Origin: CAYVBE01 sp964448935
Lineage (GTDB): Bacteria; Planctomycetota; Brocadiia; SM23-32
Length of the DNA stretch: 24,184 nucleotides
Direction: 5' to 3'
Assembly: GCA_964448935.1 (NCBI GenBank)
Contig: CAYVBE010000043.1
Coordinates: 1-24,184, forward strand
This document shows positions 1 to 7,194 of the stretch, one piece after another. The position numbers and the translations under genes were made by a program. Each line of letters begins with the position of its first letter. Positions within the stretch are counted from its first letter, which is position 1. The notes under the pieces are model-generated. The model saw nothing but the letters and a program-made list of their open reading frames with translations. It was not told where the DNA came from and ran no database searches.

Positions 1-150
1 CGTAAATCCCTCCCGGTCTATTGCCGATCACCTGCTTTCAAGACGCCCCACCTATGTACGTTCTCCTCCGCAGCCGCCTGCCGCGACGGCAGAATTCTGA
101 AGAAGAATGGAAGAAAACCGGGCCGTGCGGGAACTATTGGGGTGAAGCCG

Positions 151-172
151 ACCCCGGACGAAGGCCCGGGGT
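151..172 (+). other. Hairpin upstream of the first gene
   Basis: ACCCCGG (151-157) is the exact reverse complement of CCGGGGT (166-172), giving a 7-bp stem with an 8-nt loop. It ends about 30 nt before the ribosome binding site of the gene at 217. No T-run follows, so it does not look like an intrinsic terminator; it could be a 5' untranslated structure. I saw no convincing promoter in the first 150 bases. Confidence 0.3.
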
Positions 173-216
173 TTAGGGCGCATGGAAATCTTTTTACCGC
201 CAGGGGAGGAAAACCC

Positions 217-816
217 ATGGTACGCTGGAAGACGTCGGGTGTTGTGGTGGCGCTGGTTCTGATGGCGCTGGTGTGGGGCGGAATGGCTCTTGCGCAGCGC
301 GCAGGAGGTCCGCAGGGGCGGGGCGGCGAAGGTCAGCAGCGCGGCGGCAGGCAGTCCGAGCGGGGCGGTTTCGACCGCGACCGGATGCGCCAGATGATGA
401 TGCAGCGCATGCAGGAGATGCTGGGCGCGACGGACGAGGAGTGGACCGTCATCGGCCCGCGTCTGGAGAAGGTGATGGAGCTGTCGCGGGAGGCCCGGGG
501 CGGATTCCGGGGCCGGATGTTCGGTGGCACGAGGCGCCGGCCGGGCGGCGACGAGGGACGGGACGATGACCGCCGCAGGCCTGGTCAGGAGAACGAGGAA
601 GAAGACCAAACCGCGGTGGAGAAGGCTGCGGAGGCGCTTCAGCAGACCCTGAGCGAGGAAGGCGCGGCGCCGGCCACTGTCAAGGCACGTCTGACGGAGT
701 ACCGCCGGGCGCGCGAGCAGGCCCGCCAGGCGCTGGCCAAGGCCCAGGCGGAGCTTCGCAGCGTCCTTACCATGCGCCAGGAAGCTCAACTGGTGCTGAT
801 GGGACAGATTGACTGA
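217..816 (+). CDS. Secreted Gly/Arg-rich protein of unknown function
   Basis: A 199-residue protein that I cannot assign to a named family. The start at 217 is chosen because GGGGAGGA (203-210) sits 6 nt upstream and because the protein then begins with a clean signal peptide: a short basic start (MVRWK), a hydrophobic core, and a probable cleavage after ALA near residue 26. A Gly/Arg/Gln-rich stretch follows, then a Met-rich helix (QMMMQRMQEM) leading into LGATDEEWTVIGPRLEKV, then a charged linker, and finally a long Ala/Glu/Arg helix likely to form coiled coil. The layout (exported, helical, Met/Gln/Arg-rich) loosely recalls small periplasmic Spy/CpxP-type proteins, but there is no diagnostic LTxxQ motif, so this is only a resemblance. 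An intrinsic terminator follows directly and separates it from the secretion operon. The reading frame is secure; the function is unknown. Confidence 0.75.
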   Translation: MVRWKTSGVVVALVLMALVWGGMALAQRAGGPQGRGGEGQQRGGRQSERGGFDRDRMRQMMMQRMQEMLGATDEEWTVIGPRLEKVMELSREARGGFRGRMFGGTRRRPGGDEGRDDDRRRPGQENEEEDQTAVEKAAEALQQTLSEEGAAPATVKARLTEYRRAREQARQALAKAQAELRSVLTMRQEAQLVLMGQID

Positions 817-829
817 GCACCTGCAGAAC

Positions 830-875
830 GGGGGCGCGCCGGCATGGCGCCCCCGACTTTTTGCCTCTTTTTTTC
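830..875 (+). terminator. Rho-independent terminator before gspE
   Basis: GGGGGCGC (830-837) pairs perfectly with GCGCCCCC (847-854), an 8-bp GC stem with a 9-nt loop. It is followed by GACTTTTTGCC and then a run of seven or more T. The position, 14 nt after the stop of the upstream gene, is right for ending that transcript. It finishes only about 9 nt before the proposed gspE start. Confidence 0.75.
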
Positions 876-883
876 AGAGTGCC

Positions 884-2617
884 ATGGATGCGATCCTTGC
901 CAGGATGAAGTCCGACGGCCTGCTCGACGACGAGGCGTACGCCGCGGTGCGGCACGCCGTGGACGAAGGTCTGCCCCTGGAACAGGCTGTCCGGGAAGTC
1001 GGCGGGGTGTCGGAGGAGGCGGCGTTGCGTTACCTGGCCGAGGAGTTCGGGGTGCCCTACCTCGACATGGACGGGGTAAGCCCGGAGCCCGAGCTCATTG
1101 CGCAGTTTCCCGCGCGCCTGCTGGTGCGCCACGGGCTTCTGCCCGTGGCGCAGGAGGACGGGACGGTGGTTGTGGCGACCAGCCGGCTGTTCGACTGCCA
1201 GGGTATGGACGAGTTGCGGCTGGCCACGGACCGGCCGCTGCAGCCTGCCCTGGCGCCCGCCGCCGCGATAGCGCGCTGCATCAAGAGCTACCTGGGTGTC
1301 GGCGCGGACACAATGCAGTCGCTGGTCTCGGACACGGCGGAGGGCGCCATCCGCGTGCTCGGTGAAGCCGAGGAAACGGTAGACCTCGGCGCGGAGGGCG
1401 ACGAGGCATCCATCATCCGTTTCGTCAACCAGGTGCTGACCGAAGCGATCGAGATGCGCGCGACCGACGTCCACTTCGAGCCCTTCGAGGACGAATTACG
1501 CGTGCGCTACCGGATAGACGGGGTGCTTCAGGAGGCCAGAGTCCCCGCCGAGGTGCGGCGCTTCCAGGCACCGATCGTTTCCAGACTCAAGATCCTGAGC
1601 CGGCTGGACATTGCCGAGAAGCGGCTGCCGCAGGACGGGCGCACCCGGCTGAGGATAAGGGACCGTGAGATTGACGTGCGGGTCTCCGTCATTCCGATGC
1701 TGCACGGGGAGGCGGTGGTGCTGCGCCTGCTGGACCGCAGTTCCGCCCTGTTCGGCCTGGACGGGCTGGGCATGTGCGCCGAGGACCGCGCCGATATGGC
1801 CCGCACCTGCGAGGCCCCGCACGGCATTGTCCTGGTCACAGGGCCCACCGGCAGCGGCAAGACTACGACGCTTTACGCCGCTCTGTCGCGCATTAACGAT
1901 GTCCAGCGGAAGCTGATAACCATCGAAGACCCGATCGAATACCATCTGCGCGGGATAAACCAGATACAGGTCAGCACGAAGACCGGGCTGACGTTTTCCC
2001 GCGGACTGCGCTCGGTGTTGCGCCACGACCCGGACGTGATACTGGTGGGCGAGATACGCGATACCGAGACCGCTGATATAGCCGTGCAGGCATCACTGAC
2101 CGGGCACCTGGTTTTCTCCACGCTGCACACTAACGATGCGCCGGGCGCCATCACCCGCCTGATGGACATGGGAGTCGAGCCTTACCTGGTTGCGTCCTCG
2201 TTGGAGGCCGTGCTCGCCCAGCGTCTGGTGCGCGTGATCTGCCCCGAGTGCCGGGAGACCTACACGCCATCGGCGGCCGAGCGAGACCTGTTGCGGGCGG
2301 AGCTGTCCGAGCCGGCTCCCGAAAAGCTCCACCGGGGTGCGGGATGCCGGGAATGCCAGGGGACGGGCTACCGGGGGCGGACGGGAATCTTCGAGATGAT
2401 GCCGATATCGGATTCGACCAGGGAGTTGATCCTGCGCGGGGCCTCGGCGGGGGAAATCCGCCGTCATGCCGTGGCGGACGGGATGCGCAGCCTGCGCCGG
2501 GACGGCTGGCGACACGTTCTGGCCGGGCACACAACCGTGGAGGAGGTCCTGCGCGTGACCAAGGACGAGCCAATCCGGCCCGGCGGCGGGCCAGTAGAGG
2601 CCGGGGGAGGCGGGTGA
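884..2617 (+). CDS. gspE: Type II secretion ATPase GspE
   Basis: Cytoplasmic hexameric ATPase that powers pseudopilus assembly in type II secretion. The 577-residue protein has the N-terminal GspE/MshEN-like region (about 1-150), then the AAA-type secretion ATPase core. Walker A is GPTGSGKTT near residue 320. The Walker B/Asp-box region DPDVILVGEIRDTE lies near 382-395, followed by the His box GHLVFSTLHTNDAP. A zinc-binding tetracysteine (ICPEC ... GCREC) from about residue 453 is typical of GspE rather than PilT. The start at 884 (MDAILARMKSDG) matches the usual family N-terminus. No good Shine-Dalgarno precedes it, and an in-frame TTG at 809 overlapping the upstream stop is the alternative. 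It is the first gene of the operon and its TGA overlaps the gspF ATG by one base. PilB/MshE-type ATPases are close relatives, but the neighbours settle it as GspE. Confidence 0.95.
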   Translation: MDAILARMKSDGLLDDEAYAAVRHAVDEGLPLEQAVREVGGVSEEAALRYLAEEFGVPYLDMDGVSPEPELIAQFPARLLVRHGLLPVAQEDGTVVVATSRLFDCQGMDELRLATDRPLQPALAPAAAIARCIKSYLGVGADTMQSLVSDTAEGAIRVLGEAEETVDLGAEGDEASIIRFVNQVLTEAIEMRATDVHFEPFEDELRVRYRIDGVLQEARVPAEVRRFQAPIVSRLKILSRLDIAEKRLPQDGRTRLRIRDREIDVRVSVIPMLHGEAVVLRLLDRSSALFGLDGLGMCAEDRADMARTCEAPHGIVLVTGPTGSGKTTTLYAALSRINDVQRKLITIEDPIEYHLRGINQIQVSTKTGLTFSRGLRSVLRHDPDVILVGEIRDTETADIAVQASLTGHLVFSTLHTNDAPGAITRLMDMGVEPYLVASSLEAVLAQRLVRVICPECRETYTPSAAERDLLRAELSEPAPEKLHRGAGCRECQGTGYRGRTGIFEMMPISDSTRELILRGASAGEIRRHAVADGMRSLRRDGWRHVLAGHTTVEEVLRVTKDEPIRPGGGPVEAGGGG

Positions 2618-3831
2618 TGCCCAGGTTTCAATACACCGCGCTTGACAGTGCCGGCCGGGAGGTGAGCGGCCAGCTCGTCGCGGAAACCCGTGGGGCGGCC
2701 CTGGACCAGATCAGTGACCGCGCGCTGCACCCCGTGGCGGTGACTGCAACCGAATCCTCTTCCCGCAAAGCCGGGCTCGCGCTCGGGCGGGGGCGGGTTT
2801 CCAAAAGAGATGTGGATGCTTTCACCCGCGGGCTGGCAAATCTGCTGGCAGCCGGAGTGCCGCTGAACCGCGCGCTCCGGATACTGAGCGAGGATACCGC
2901 CGGCGCTGCTGCCGCCCGACGGTGGGAAGCCGTGCGCGAGGAGGTCGAAGAGGGCACACCCCTGGCGGACGCCCTGGGGCAGTATCCCCGGTGCTTTCCG
3001 GCGATCTACGTGGCCATGGTCCGTGCCGGAGAGACCGGAGGCTTTCTGGACACTGTGCTTGAGCAGATTGCCGATTTTCGGCAGCAAGAGCGGGACCTGA
3101 AGGGCAGAGTGACGGCGGCCCTCATCTATCCGGCGGTGCTCGCCGGGCTGGCGGTTCCGGTGATGGGGTTCCTGCTTGCTTACTTTGTGCCCCGGTTTGC
3201 GGCGGTCTTTGCCGAGTTCGGAGGCAACCTGCCCTGGCTGACCAGGGCCGTGCGGGGGATCAGCGAATTCCTGGTCGCGCACGGCCTCGCGATCCTGCTC
3301 GGGGTGGTGCTGATCGTGGTGGCCGGGCAGCGGATGCTGGCCAGCGAGTCGGGACGGCGCTTCGTGGAACGGGCCGTGCTGAAGGTCCCCGCGCTGGGCC
3401 AGGTCATTGCGCGGTTTGCGCTGGTGCGCTTCTGTCGCATGTTGGGCACGCTGCTGGCGGCCGGCGTGCCTTTGCTGACGGCGCTCAGGGCTGCGAAGGA
3501 GGCGGTTGGCAACCAGACGCTGGCGGACACGGTGAACTCCGCCGTCCAGAGGGTCCAGCAGGGCGAGCCGTTGGCCCGGAGCCTGGCGGGCAACGGGCAG
3601 CTTTTTCCCGCTTCCGTGGTGGAGATGGTGGCCGTGGCCGAGGAGACCAGCCGGCTGGACCACGAGCTGGTGCGCCTGGCCGACAGCTTCGAGGCCGAGC
3701 TTGACCGGCGGCTCAGGATGCTGGTGGCGCTGGCCGAGCCGGCGCTGCTGTTCATCATGGCGGGGCTGATCGGCACGGTGGTAATCAGCATGCTCCTGCC
3801 GGTGTTCACCCTGCAGGACTTGATCCGGTGA
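2617..3831 (+). CDS. gspF: Type II secretion platform protein GspF
   Basis: Polytopic inner-membrane platform protein that couples GspE to pseudopilin polymerisation. The 404 residues match the family length. It opens with the usual MPRFQYTALDSAGREV and has two repeated T2SSF domains (about 65-190 and 270-395). Conserved pieces include LANLLAAGVPL and LGTLLAAGVPLLTAL, one in each half. Hydrophobic segments lie near 170-195, 220-240 and at the C-terminus (LLFIMAGLIGTVVISMLLPV). The start is fixed by GGGGGAGG (2603-2610) and the one-base stop/start overlap with gspE. A much longer upstream reading frame exists but would overlap gspE by over 350 nt and is rejected. Confidence 0.95.
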   Translation: MPRFQYTALDSAGREVSGQLVAETRGAALDQISDRALHPVAVTATESSSRKAGLALGRGRVSKRDVDAFTRGLANLLAAGVPLNRALRILSEDTAGAAAARRWEAVREEVEEGTPLADALGQYPRCFPAIYVAMVRAGETGGFLDTVLEQIADFRQQERDLKGRVTAALIYPAVLAGLAVPVMGFLLAYFVPRFAAVFAEFGGNLPWLTRAVRGISEFLVAHGLAILLGVVLIVVAGQRMLASESGRRFVERAVLKVPALGQVIARFALVRFCRMLGTLLAAGVPLLTALRAAKEAVGNQTLADTVNSAVQRVQQGEPLARSLAGNGQLFPASVVEMVAVAEETSRLDHELVRLADSFEAELDRRLRMLVALAEPALLFIMAGLIGTVVISMLLPVFTLQDLIR

Positions 3832-3863
3832 GACCAATAAACGGTGAAACAAGGAGGAACGCG

Positions 3864-4295
3864 ATGCACGGTCTGAGAAAAGAAGCGCGACGGGATGCCT
3901 TTACCCTGATAGAACTCCTGCTGGTGCTGGTGATCCTGAGTGTGCTGGCAGCGGTGGTGGTGCCGAAGTTCGCCGGACGGGGCCGGCAGGCGCGCGTAAC
4001 CGCCGCCCGATCGGATATCGCCAGCCTGGAGGTGGCCCTGGATGCCTTCGAGATTGATAACGGCAACTATCCCACTACGGAAGAAGGCCTGAAGGCTCTG
4101 GTGGAGGAGCCCTCGAACGCGACGGATTGGCGGGGACCCTATATACGGCGGGATGTTCCGAACGATCCCTGGGGTAATTCCTACATCTACAAGAGCCCCG
4201 GCGATCACAACGAGGAATCCTACGATTTGTATTCCTATGGGCCGGACGGCAAGAGCGGAGGAGATGACGACATTGACAACTGGTCCATCCAGTAG
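3864..4295 (+). CDS. gspG: Major pseudopilin GspG
   Basis: Major subunit of the T2SS pseudopilus. The 143-residue prepilin has a short basic leader (MHGLRKEARRDA), a processing site before FTLIELL with the invariant Glu at +5, and a roughly 20-residue hydrophobic helix (VILSVLAAVVVPKF). The globular part shows GspG hallmarks: NGNYPTTEEGLKALVEEP, the WRGPYI segment, DPWGNSYIYKSPG, and a C-terminal DLYSYGPDGKSGGDDD that in characterised GspG proteins contributes to calcium binding. The residue before the cleavage site is Ala rather than the common Gly. The start at 3864 is supported by AAGGAGG (3851-3857) 6 nt upstream. It sits 32 nt after gspF, the largest gap in the operon, fitting independent strong translation of the major subunit. 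Confidence 0.95.
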   Translation: MHGLRKEARRDAFTLIELLLVLVILSVLAAVVVPKFAGRGRQARVTAARSDIASLEVALDAFEIDNGNYPTTEEGLKALVEEPSNATDWRGPYIRRDVPNDPWGNSYIYKSPGDHNEESYDLYSYGPDGKSGGDDDIDNWSIQ

Positions 4296-4791
4296 GCGCT
4301 GCGCGCTGCCCCGCGCCATGGGCTTCACACTTCTGGAGCTGGTGCTGGTGATGATGATCATATGCACCGTGCTGGCAGTGGCGGCCCCCTCGCTGAGAGG
4401 ATTCTTTGTGTCTCGAAAGACCAATGATACGGCCGACCGAATCGTGGCGCTCACCCGCCTGGCGCGTTCGCAGGCCGTCAGCGAGGGGCGCGTCTATCGT
4501 CTTGAATTCGGGCGGGAGGGCCGCACGTATCGCCTGACAAAGCAGGAAGCCGCGCGGTTCGAGGCGCTGGGGACCAGCCTTGGCAACTGGTTGAGAGTGG
4601 CGGACGAGGTGAGCCTGACGCTGGAGCGAGAGCACTCTGCAGGGGCGAGGGAACACATTGACTTCTTTCCCGACGGTCGCACGGAACCGACAGTGATACA
4701 CCTGACCGACATCAAAGGGGGCGTGCTGGAAGTGGTCTGCCCGGCCCCTACGGAAGAGTTCAGAATCCGCACGCCCGAGGAAAACGAATGA
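4264..4791 (+). CDS. gspH: Minor pseudopilin GspH
   Basis: Minor pseudopilin of the T2SS tip/shaft. The chosen start gives 175 residues with a 20-residue basic leader ending RAMG, cleavage before FTLLELVLVMMII and Glu at +5. The helix is followed by a GspH-type body with RIVALTRLARSQAVSEGR (the alpha helix after the pilin stalk) and a C-terminal beta-rich region ending in VVCPAPTEEFRIR. The start ATG at 4264 lies inside gspG, giving a 32-nt overlap, with GGAGGAG immediately upstream although the spacing is short. Starting at the ATG at 4318 would leave a two-residue leader, which is too short for a prepilin. The 3' end overlaps gspI by 4 nt (ATGA). Confidence 0.85.
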   Translation: MTTLTTGPSSRRCALPRAMGFTLLELVLVMMIICTVLAVAAPSLRGFFVSRKTNDTADRIVALTRLARSQAVSEGRVYRLEFGREGRTYRLTKQEAARFEALGTSLGNWLRVADEVSLTLEREHSAGAREHIDFFPDGRTEPTVIHLTDIKGGVLEVVCPAPTEEFRIRTPEENE

Positions 4792-5171
4792 GAGGACGCC
4801 GGAAAACAGCGCGAGGCGCTTTCACCCTGGTGGAGGTGCTGGCCAGCCTGGCCCTGGTGGGCATCATCCTGCCCGTGGCGATGGCCGGCATCTCGCTGGC
4901 AATGGGCCTGGGCGACAGCGCCCGCCACAACGCGGAAGCCGCAACGCTGGCCCGCAGCAGGCTGGCCGAGATTGTGGCCACAGGCGACTGGCAGTCGGAC
5001 AGCACCCAGGGGGATTTTGGTGACGAGTGGCCCCGGTATTCGTGGCAGCTCAACGTGGAGGACTGGGAAGAGCCGGGCCTGAAGGAAGTGACGCTGTCGG
5101 TCCTCCGCCCGCGAGGCAGGAGCGGACGGACGGTGACGATGGCAACGCTGGTCTACGCGGGGGGCGAGTGA
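4788..5171 (+). CDS. gspI: Minor pseudopilin GspI
   Basis: Minor pseudopilin of 127 residues, typical GspI size. The leader MRGRRKTARGA is followed by FTLVEVLASLALVGIILPV with the +5 Glu. The residue before the cut is Ala, as in GspG of this operon. The stretch RHNAEAATLARSRLAEI is the usual GspI segment after the hydrophobic stalk, and the short beta domain ends in VTMATLVYAGGE. It starts on a 4-nt ATGA overlap with gspH, with GAGGA upstream. In studied systems GspI nucleates the GspI-J-K tip complex; here that is inferred from homology and gene order. Confidence 0.9.
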   Translation: MRGRRKTARGAFTLVEVLASLALVGIILPVAMAGISLAMGLGDSARHNAEAATLARSRLAEIVATGDWQSDSTQGDFGDEWPRYSWQLNVEDWEEPGLKEVTLSVLRPRGRSGRTVTMATLVYAGGE

Positions 5172-5172
5172 G

Positions 5173-5841
5173 ATGCGCGGCCGAAACCACACGGGTGGCT
5201 TCACGCTGCTGGAGATGCTCCTGGCCATGGCGCTGATGAGCATCCTGGCCGGGTCCCTCTATGCCAGCCTGAACACGGCGTTCAAGGGCAGGCGGGCGGC
5301 CTCTCGGGCCCTGGAGGCGCCGCGACGGGCCACAACGGCGGCGGCGCTCGTGCAGGCGGACATCGAATCGGCTCTCCCCCCCACCGGCGTGCTGGCCGGC
5401 GCGTTCACCGCCGTAAGCGAAGAGGACGCATCCGGCGAGCCGGCCGACGTTCTGAGTTTTCACGCCCTGGCCGGCAGGCAGGAGACGACGGAACCGCCCT
5501 CGCCGATAGTGAGGATCGAGGTTCTGCCGGTCTGGGATGAGGAGACCGCGGGGAGAGTTCTGGTGCGGCGCACGACCGTCAACCTGCTGGCGCCCGAGAC
5601 GCAAGAGCCCGTCGAAGAGGTTCTCTGCCGAGGCCTGCGCTCCTTCGATCTCGCCTTCTTCGACGGAACGGACTGGGTGGAAAGCTGGGACTCGACCGTG
5701 GTGGAAAACGCTCTGCCCCCGGCTGTCGAGGTGACCCTGGTGCTGGCGGCTGAAGACCCCGAGGACGATTACACGCTCCGCAGGACTTTCGCGCTGCCCT
5801 GCGCCGAAAGTGCCTCGGAGACCGGCGGAGGCGCCATATGA
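5173..5841 (+). CDS. gspJ: Minor pseudopilin GspJ
   Basis: Minor pseudopilin of 222 residues. The leader MRGRNHTGG precedes FTLLEMLLAMALMSILAG, with Gly before the cut and Glu at +5. The stalk continues into RALEAPRRATTAAALVQADIE, matching the GspJ pattern in which this helix leads to a large beta domain. The beta domain includes VEEVLCRGLRSFDLAFFDG and a WVESWDS segment, as GspJ proteins usually have near the middle. It begins one base after the gspI stop and overlaps gspK by 4 nt. No strong ribosome binding site is visible, so translation is probably coupled to gspI. Confidence 0.88.
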   Translation: MRGRNHTGGFTLLEMLLAMALMSILAGSLYASLNTAFKGRRAASRALEAPRRATTAAALVQADIESALPPTGVLAGAFTAVSEEDASGEPADVLSFHALAGRQETTEPPSPIVRIEVLPVWDEETAGRVLVRRTTVNLLAPETQEPVEEVLCRGLRSFDLAFFDGTDWVESWDSTVVENALPPAVEVTLVLAAEDPEDDYTLRRTFALPCAESASETGGGAI

Positions 5842-7193
5842 ATGGGCCTCGTACACAGGGCCGGAATGTCGGCTGCCGCGGCACGGTGCTCATCGTCACC
5901 ATGTGGGTCGTGCTGGTGCTTGCGGGGCTTACGCTCGTTTTCGCGCATAGCATGAGGGTGGAGGCCGTTGCTTCGGCCAACGGGCGTGCCGCGCTCGAAG
6001 CGGACGCCGTGGCGCGAGGAGGGCTGGAGTTCGCGCGGGCCGTGCTGGACGGGACCGACGGCTCCACCGAGAGCCTGCAGGAACTCGTGTGCGAGCAACG
6101 GGCCGTTGGGGGCGGCCTGTTCTGGCTCCTGCAGCCGGACCTTGCCCAGGACGAGCAGTTCTCCTTCGGGTTCACGGACGAGGCATCCCGCATCAACCTG
6201 AACTCGGCCTCCAGAGACATGCTGCTGAAGCTGCCCGGCATGACCGCCGAACTGGCCGATTCCGCCATTGACTGGCGCGACCGGGACGCCAATGTGTCCC
6301 CGAGCGGAGCCGAATCCGAATATTACCTCCTGCTGGACACCCCCTACTACTGCAAGGATGCTCCCCTGGAGACCGTGTCCGAGGTGATGTTGGTGCGCGG
6401 GGCCACGGCGGATATGCTCTACGGGGAGGATACCAATCGCAACGGGGTGCTCGACGAGAACGAGAACGATGCCGACGAAAGTGCACCGGCGGATAACAGC
6501 GACGGCGCCCTGGACCCGGGCTTTGCGGACTTCGTGACGGTCTGGAGCAGCGAGCCGAATGTGTCGGCGGACGGGGAACAGCGCATAAACGTTAACGAAC
6601 GCGACAGCCAGGAGCTTGCGGACGCCCTGGACGAGGTGGTCGAGGGCGACCGCATTTTCGACATACTGGAGAACGTCCGCCGGCGCCGTCCGTACGAAAA
6701 CATCCTGGAGTTCTACTTCCGCAGTGGACTGACGATGGACGAGTTCGCGCAGGTGGCCGACCGGCTCACCACGAGCAACGACGAAGAACTGGTGGGCCTG
6801 GTCAACGTGAACACCGCCCCGAGTGAGGTGCTGCTGTGTCTGCCGGAGCTGGACGAGAGCGACGTGGACGCCCTGCTGGCAGCGCGGGCCGAGGCCGACA
6901 CGGGCCTGTCCGGCGTCGCCTGGGTGGCGGACGCACTTCCCCGGGAGAAGGCCGTGGCGATAGGCGGCAGCATCACCGGGCGATCGCACCAGTTTTCCGT
7001 GCAGATAGTGGCCGTCAGCGGTGACGGAAGGGCCTATCGCCGCTATCAGGCCGTGCTGGACGCGCGGGAGAGGCCCCCCCGCGTGATGGCCTGGCACGAC
7101 CTGACACACCTGGGATGGCCGCTGGACCCGGAGATAAGGGCGCAACTGCGCCGAGGGAGTTTCGAGCCAACCATCACCACGAGCACGAATTGA
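5838..7193 (+). CDS. gspK: Tip pseudopilin GspK with an EF-hand-like loop
   Basis: Large minor pseudopilin (451 residues) that caps the pseudopilus. The leader ends CRG and the stalk is TVLIVTMWVVLVLAG, lacking the +5 Glu, as expected for GspK. The body contains the family's helix-hairpin motifs: RINLNSASRDMLLKLPGM, SAIDWRDRD and, later, VNVNTAPSEVLLCLPEL. Between them, residues 198-209 read DTNRNGVLDENE, which fits the 12-residue EF-hand loop (acidic or amide at 1, 3, 5, Gly at 6, hydrophobic at 8, Glu at 12), followed by an Asp-rich stretch. Characterised GspK proteins bind calcium, so a metal-binding role is plausible but inferred. It overlaps gspJ by 4 nt and ends one base before the next start. 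Confidence 0.92.
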   Translation: MNGPRTQGRNVGCRGTVLIVTMWVVLVLAGLTLVFAHSMRVEAVASANGRAALEADAVARGGLEFARAVLDGTDGSTESLQELVCEQRAVGGGLFWLLQPDLAQDEQFSFGFTDEASRINLNSASRDMLLKLPGMTAELADSAIDWRDRDANVSPSGAESEYYLLLDTPYYCKDAPLETVSEVMLVRGATADMLYGEDTNRNGVLDENENDADESAPADNSDGALDPGFADFVTVWSSEPNVSADGEQRINVNERDSQELADALDEVVEGDRIFDILENVRRRRPYENILEFYFRSGLTMDEFAQVADRLTTSNDEELVGLVNVNTAPSEVLLCLPELDESDVDALLAARAEADTGLSGVAWVADALPREKAVAIGGSITGRSHQFSVQIVAVSGDGRAYRRYQAVLDARERPPRVMAWHDLTHLGWPLDPEIRAQLRRGSFEPTITTSTN

Positions 7194-7194
7194 C

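Noticed and set aside
2248..2616. Upstream extension of the gspF frame
   Set aside because: It overlaps the zinc-binding end of gspE. The GspF family N-terminus and a strong ribosome binding site fix the start at 2617.
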